Source: JAUUSJ01 sp964439395
Lineage (GTDB): Bacteria; Bacillota; Clostridia; Lachnospirales; Lachnospiraceae
Reading direction: 5' to 3'
Length of the DNA: 64,000 nucleotides
Assembly: GCA_964439395.1 (NCBI GenBank)
Contig: CAYTNV010000021.1
Location: 1-64,000, forward strand
In this document: piece after piece, positions 60,843 through 64,000 of the stretch
Position numbering within the stretch: the first letter of the stretch is position 1
Layout of the letters: each line of letters starts with the position of its first letter
Position numbers and translations under genes: made by a program
The notes under the pieces: model-generated
The model's database searches: none
What the model was told of the DNA's origin: nothing
Seen by the model: only the letters and a program-made list of their open reading frames with translations

Positions 60843-61073
60843 TTAGCCAGTACACAGCCCGAAGACAGCGCCAAGAAAAAAACATTCTTCTCAAAAACGA
60901 TAGAGAGTGAAGCAGTTTTTCGACGCACTTGGCTTTGCTGCGGTAGCACTGTTTGAGCGGAGCGAGTTTGCGTGAGCAGCATAAATCGGCGTGCGACGAA
61001 AAACTGTGGGAACGAACGTGTTTTGAGAAGAATGTTTTTTTCTTGGCGCTGTCTTTGGGCGTCTCTCTCCATT
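60843..61073 (+). repeat. Palindromic repeat family, copy F (complete core, left arm missing)
   Basis: Starts at GCCAGTACACAGCC. The outer left arm AAGACAGCGCCAAGAAAAAA continues for 35 bases and is perfectly complementary to 61020-61054. The inner stem CAGTTTTTCGACGCAC pairs with GTGCGACGAAAAACTG; the apex has TTTGAGCGGAGCGAGTTTG; then GTGGGAACGAACGTGTTTT. Right flank GGGCGTCTCTCTCC. Outer and inner stems differ from copy B at many positions but stay paired, while loops and junctions are the same. Confidence 0.9.
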
Positions 61074-61095
61074 ATAGCCTGAAAAATTTCTCCTT

Positions 61096-61962
61096 CTACT
61101 TCAAAATAAACTCATTTCTTCCATTTGCCAAAGAAATTTTAGAACCTGCATTACAGCGAACAGGCATATTTTTTTGAATCTGTTGTCCATTCACACGAAG
61201 TCCGTAGGAAGAGTAATCGCAAATATAATAGCAATGCTCAGATGGATTATACTGAATTTCACAGTGACGTCTGCTAATATCTTTGCTATTTAAAATAATA
61301 TTTGATACGGAAGGATCTCTACCTATTATAATGCTCTCCTGATTTTGGAGTGGAATAGTTGTCCCCTGTAACTCTCCAGAAATAAACTCAAGTGCTCCAG
61401 ATGATGGAAATTGAGGAGAAACTGGAATTTGTGCAGAAGATGAATGGGAATCATAGTTATAATTTTGATTATTATAGTCATTTCCATAATTGTCATAATT
61501 ATTATTGTAGTCGTTATAAGAATTCATATTTTGGTTGTTTGAGCCATCGAATCGGCGATTATAAGCCTTACATAATTTATTAATATTCGTGATGAAATAA
61601 TAATAGCTGACAAAACTTCCTACTATTGAGCCGACTCCACATAGTAGAATACCGAGTAGTGGCCAGAGTAAAAGTGTTGTTCCGTTTTCGCTAATATCCA
61701 GGCCATATTTTCTTCCTGTCGTTTGAATGCGATTTCCCTGTTTGTAAAGCCAAAATAGAGTATAAATACCACAGGTTAATATTCCAAAAATAAGAACAAG
61801 AATATAATTTGGAGATTTTTGACTATCGTTGATATCCTCGACAGGTTCACATACAGTATTTAGATCTTCTATTAAATAGTAGAAGAAAAAAAGAGAATAA
61901 ATACCGCAGGTTATAATAGAGAAAAGAAGGTAAGTCCCAAAATTTCGGTCGTTTTTTACATA
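61096..61962 (-). pseudogene. DUF4234-FHA membrane protein with disrupted start
   Basis: The minus strand is open from 61995 to 61096. Residues translated after the start region read ETYVKNDRNFGTYLLFSIIT, CGIYSLFFFYYLIEDLNTVC, then a second repeat ILTCGIYTLFWLYKQGNRIQ: a DUF4234 membrane domain, then a Tyr/Asn-rich linker and a complete FHA domain (SIIIGRDPSVSNIILNSKDI, SRRHCEIQYN, LRVNGQQIQKN). The only ATG with a ribosome binding site (AAAAGGGGG) is 61959-61961 and is out of frame and followed by TAA; one extra G would restore it. Either a real frameshift, a sequencing error, or translation from the internal ATG at 61527 (143 residues, FHA only). Confidence 0.75.
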
Positions 61963-62218
61963 AGTTTCCCCCTTTTGTGATGAGATTTGAAATTTTTAAT
62001 TTAGGCATAGACTTTTATTTTGCGAAAGTGGAATCTTTTATTGTTTTGTCCATCGCTTAGATTATGCCTGTGAATTGGCTTTGTATACTAGTAAGAAAAC
62101 AAGTTAAAATTGAAAGCCAAGACTCTCATTTATTTCTTTATTTATCATATCAAAATGTATATCTATTGTCTAGTAATAGCGAAAAAGAAAATATTTAAAA
62201 AAACTTCAAAAAAAAGTC

Positions 62219-62247
62219 TTGCAATTTTTATTTGTATCGTATATAAT
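62219..62247 (+). promoter_or_regulatory. S10 operon promoter
   Basis: TTGCAA (62219-62224), 17-base spacer, TATAAT (62242-62247). About 230 bases upstream of rpsJ. Confidence 0.85.
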
Positions 62248-62249
62248 AA

Positions 62250-62479
62250 AGAGCGTTGTGACATTGATAGCTGAGAAGCGTGAGGTTGCTGCCAAGAGGG
62301 CAGGTTTTCCGTGGAGCGAATGTCAAGTTAGAGAAACTGGCGACAAGTCACTGTATACAAGGTAGATAGAGTCTGCAAGATGCAGATGTGTGTAGAGGAA
62401 TTACATGATACACACGGGAGAGTGTACAGTCACCGCTTGTCGTACTGCAATAAAGTGCGAAAAGGAGGCGACTTTTTTT
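62250..62479 (+). ncRNA. Structured S10 operon leader
   Basis: About 220 bases of GC-richer, structured leader between promoter and rpsJ, with the complementary pairs TGCTGCC/GGCAG and AGTTAGAGAAACT-type hairpins, and ACACACGGGAGAGTGT before the ribosome binding site AAAGGAGG. Ribosomal leaders of this kind mediate feedback by an operon protein (L4 in E. coli). The specific RNA family is not assigned. Confidence 0.6.
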
Positions 62480-62797
62480 ATGGCAAGTCAAATTATGAGA
62501 ATTACATTAAAAGCGTATGATCATCAATTAATCGATGCATCTGCTAAGAGCATTATTGAAACTGTAAAAAAGACAGGATCTAAGGTGAGTGGACCAGTTC
62601 CAATGCCTACTAAGAAAGAGGTAGTTACAATTCTTAGAGCTGTTCATAAATACAAAGATTCCAGAGAGCAGTTTGAGCAGAGAACTCATAAAAGATTAAT
62701 CGATATTATCACACCAACTCAGAAAACAGTTGACGCTTTATCAAGATTAGAAATGCCAGCTGGTGTCTATATCGACATCAAAATGAAAAACAAATAG
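62480..62797 (+). CDS. rpsJ: 30S ribosomal protein S10
   Basis: 105 residues from ATG 62480 (AAAGGAGGCGAC upstream). MRITLKAYDHQLIDASAKSI, VSGPVPMPTKK and FEQRTHKRLIDI are universal S10 motifs. S10 also serves as NusE in antitermination. First gene of the S10-spc operon. Confidence 0.98.
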   Translation: MASQIMRITLKAYDHQLIDASAKSIIETVKKTGSKVSGPVPMPTKKEVVTILRAVHKYKDSREQFEQRTHKRLIDIITPTQKTVDALSRLEMPAGVYIDIKMKNK

Positions 62798-62798
62798 G

Positions 62799-62862
62799 TC
62801 CTAACGGTTGCGAAAAGCGGCGTCTAGGATGATTGCAATAAGCAATCCGCTGTAGATTAAAT
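62799..62862 (+). promoter_or_regulatory. Intercistronic RNA structure between rpsJ and rplC
   Basis: TCCTA/TAGGA enclose ACGGTTGCGAAAAGCGGCGT, and a second hairpin GATTGC-AATAA-GCAATC follows. It lies just before the rplC ribosome binding site and could tune translation. Confidence 0.5.
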
Positions 62863-62877
62863 TAGGAGGAAATATCA

Positions 62878-63507
62878 ATGAAGAAAGCAATTTTAGCGAC
62901 AAAAGTCGGAATGACTCAGGTCTTCAGTGAGGATGGAGTTTTAACTCCAGTAACTGTATTACAGGCTGGTCCTTGTGTAGTAACACAGGTTAAGACAGTT
63001 GAGAACGACGGTTATAGTGCTGTACAGGTTGGATATGCCGACAAGAGAGAGAATTTAGTTAATAAGCCTGAGAAAGGTCAGTTTGCAAAAGCTGGCGTAG
63101 CTTGTAAGAGATATGTGAGAGAGTTTAAGTTCGAGGATGCGCAGAGCTACACATTAGGTCAGGAAATCAAGGCTGACATTTTCGCAGCAGGCGATAAAAT
63201 AGATGTAACAGCAATTTCCAAAGGTAAAGGATTTGCAGGTGGTATTAAGAGACACGGACTTCACACAGGTCCAAAGACTCACGGTTCCAAATATCATCGT
63301 CATGCAGGTTCCAATGGTTCCGCCAGTGATCCAAGCCGTGTATTTAAGGGCAAAAAGATGGCAGGACGTATGGGAGCTGATCAAATCACAGTTCAGAACC
63401 TTGAAATTGTAAGAGTAGATGTAGAAAACAATGTTATTTTAGTAAAAGGTGCTGTACCAGGACCTAAGAAAGCTTTAGTAACACTTAAAGAGACAGTAAA
63501 AGCCTAG
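62878..63507 (+). CDS. rplC: 50S ribosomal protein L3
   Basis: 209 residues. MKKAILATKVGMTQVFSEDG and the central loop GFAGGIKRHGLHTGPKTHGS with GRMG are diagnostic of bacterial L3, which binds 23S rRNA near the peptidyl transferase centre. TTAGGAGG precedes the ATG; followed by rplD after 28 bases. Confidence 0.98.
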   Translation: MKKAILATKVGMTQVFSEDGVLTPVTVLQAGPCVVTQVKTVENDGYSAVQVGYADKRENLVNKPEKGQFAKAGVACKRYVREFKFEDAQSYTLGQEIKADIFAAGDKIDVTAISKGKGFAGGIKRHGLHTGPKTHGSKYHRHAGSNGSASDPSRVFKGKKMAGRMGADQITVQNLEIVRVDVENNVILVKGAVPGPKKALVTLKETVKA

Positions 63508-63535
63508 TTGCTTTTGAGGAAGGAGGAACACACAA

Positions 63536-64000
63536 ATGGCATCAGTAGCTGTTTATAATATGGAAGGTCAGGAAGTTGGAACAATCGAACTTAATGATGC
63601 GATCTTCGGTATTGACGTAAACGAACATTTAGTGCATATGGCTGTTGTTAATCAGCTTGCAAATAAACGCCAGGGAACACAGAGTGCGAAAACTCGTTCT
63701 GAAGTAAGCGGTGGCGGTAGAAAACCTTGGAGACAGAAAGGAACAGGTCATGCAAGACAGGGTTCAACAAGATCTCCACAGTGGACAGGTGGTGGAGTTG
63801 TATTTGCTCCAAAGCCAAGAGATTATTCTTTCAAGTTAAATAAGAAAGAAAAGAGAAAAGCTTTAAAATCTGTATTAACATCCAGAGTAAGCGAAGGAAA
63901 ATTCGTTGTATTAGATTCTTTAAAATTCGACGAGATTAAGACAAAGAAAATGCAGACAGTATTAAATAACTTAAAAGTTGATAAAGCTCTTGTAGTAATG
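63536..64000 (+). CDS. rplD: 50S ribosomal protein L4 (partial, runs off window)
   Basis: ATG 63536 after GAAGGAGG. 155 codons are visible: MASVAVYNMEGQEVGTIELN, NKRQGTQSAKTRSEVSGGGR, KPWRQKGTGHARQGSTRSPQ, WTGGGVVFAPKPRDYSFKLN, the highly conserved L4 core. L4 is an rRNA-binding protein and in many bacteria the autoregulator of the S10 operon. The C-terminus is outside the window. Confidence 0.98.
   Translation, partial: MASVAVYNMEGQEVGTIELNDAIFGIDVNEHLVHMAVVNQLANKRQGTQSAKTRSEVSGGGRKPWRQKGTGHARQGSTRSPQWTGGGVVFAPKPRDYSFKLNKKEKRKALKSVLTSRVSEGKFVVLDSLKFDEIKTKKMQTVLNNLKVDKALVVM

Overview
The window is AT-rich DNA from an obligately anaerobic, gut-type Firmicute, most likely a Lachnospiraceae member. 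The evidence is the strong AGGAGG ribosome binding sites, many fermentative and oxygen-sensitive enzymes (pyruvate formate-lyase, a second glycyl radical enzyme, CO dehydrogenase, [FeFe] hydrogenase, two ferredoxin-type activases), GntP/KDG sugar-acid catabolism, and a Clostridia-style S10 ribosomal operon at the right edge. I cannot fix the genus from the sequence alone.

Layout. 1-2000: accessory DNA, with the right end and omega-RNA of an IS200/IS605-type element, a solitary HicB and a complete hicA-hicB module with its promoter/operator. 2000-5200: a ZTP (pfl) riboswitch driving pflA-pflB. 5500-9200: hydrolase, nitroreductase, zinc-ribbon pseudokinase, acetyltransferase. 9250-10240: three copies of a large palindromic repeat. 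10.3-21.3 kb: an Fe-S aldo/keto reductase, then a sugar-acid regulon (two KDG kinases, an IlvD/Edd-type dehydratase, a GntP permease, FadR-type and IclR-type regulators, KDPG aldolase) with repeated operator-like palindromes. 21.7-25 kb: a zinc-uptake operon (Fur/Zur regulator, znuA, znuC, znuB) with two operator boxes bracketing one promoter. 25.4-30 kb: orphan MglB-like binding protein, serine acetyltransferase, rubredoxin-like protein, TPR-DUF4037 protein.

30.0-36.2 kb: a complete cobalamin riboswitch with no B12 gene behind it, a second omega-RNA-like sequence without tnpB, then a B12-independent diol/glycerol dehydratase (active-site residues at the same numbers as the Clostridium butyricum enzyme but with about 78 extra residues), its radical-SAM activase and metK. 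36.7-46.3 kb: recombinase-like protein, DUF4125 and PfpI proteins, cooS + [FeFe] hydrogenase, a PocR two-component system and a sirohaem-reductase-like protein. 46.5-51.7 kb: DeoR regulator, HAD phosphatase, Sfp-type transferase, HD hydrolase, Gfo/Idh oxidoreductase. 51.7-61.9 kb: two FHA membrane proteins, a gene graveyard (ISAs1 and HxlR fragments), a MacB/bacteriocin-type ABC exporter, and a sugar ABC permease pair whose binding-protein gene survives only as a frameshifted signal-peptide stub. 62.2-64 kb: start of the S10 operon (rpsJ, rplC, rplD).

Most notable: (1) a dispersed family of palindromic elements (six full or partial copies) whose flanks and core are conserved while the long stems differ completely between copies yet stay self-complementary; (2) the stacking of a B12 riboswitch and an orphan omega-RNA scaffold in front of a B12-independent dehydratase with an unusual insertion; (3) candidate operator motifs tying together two sugar-acid regulons; (4) a zinc-ribbon pseudokinase and two FHA membrane proteins, one with a broken start.
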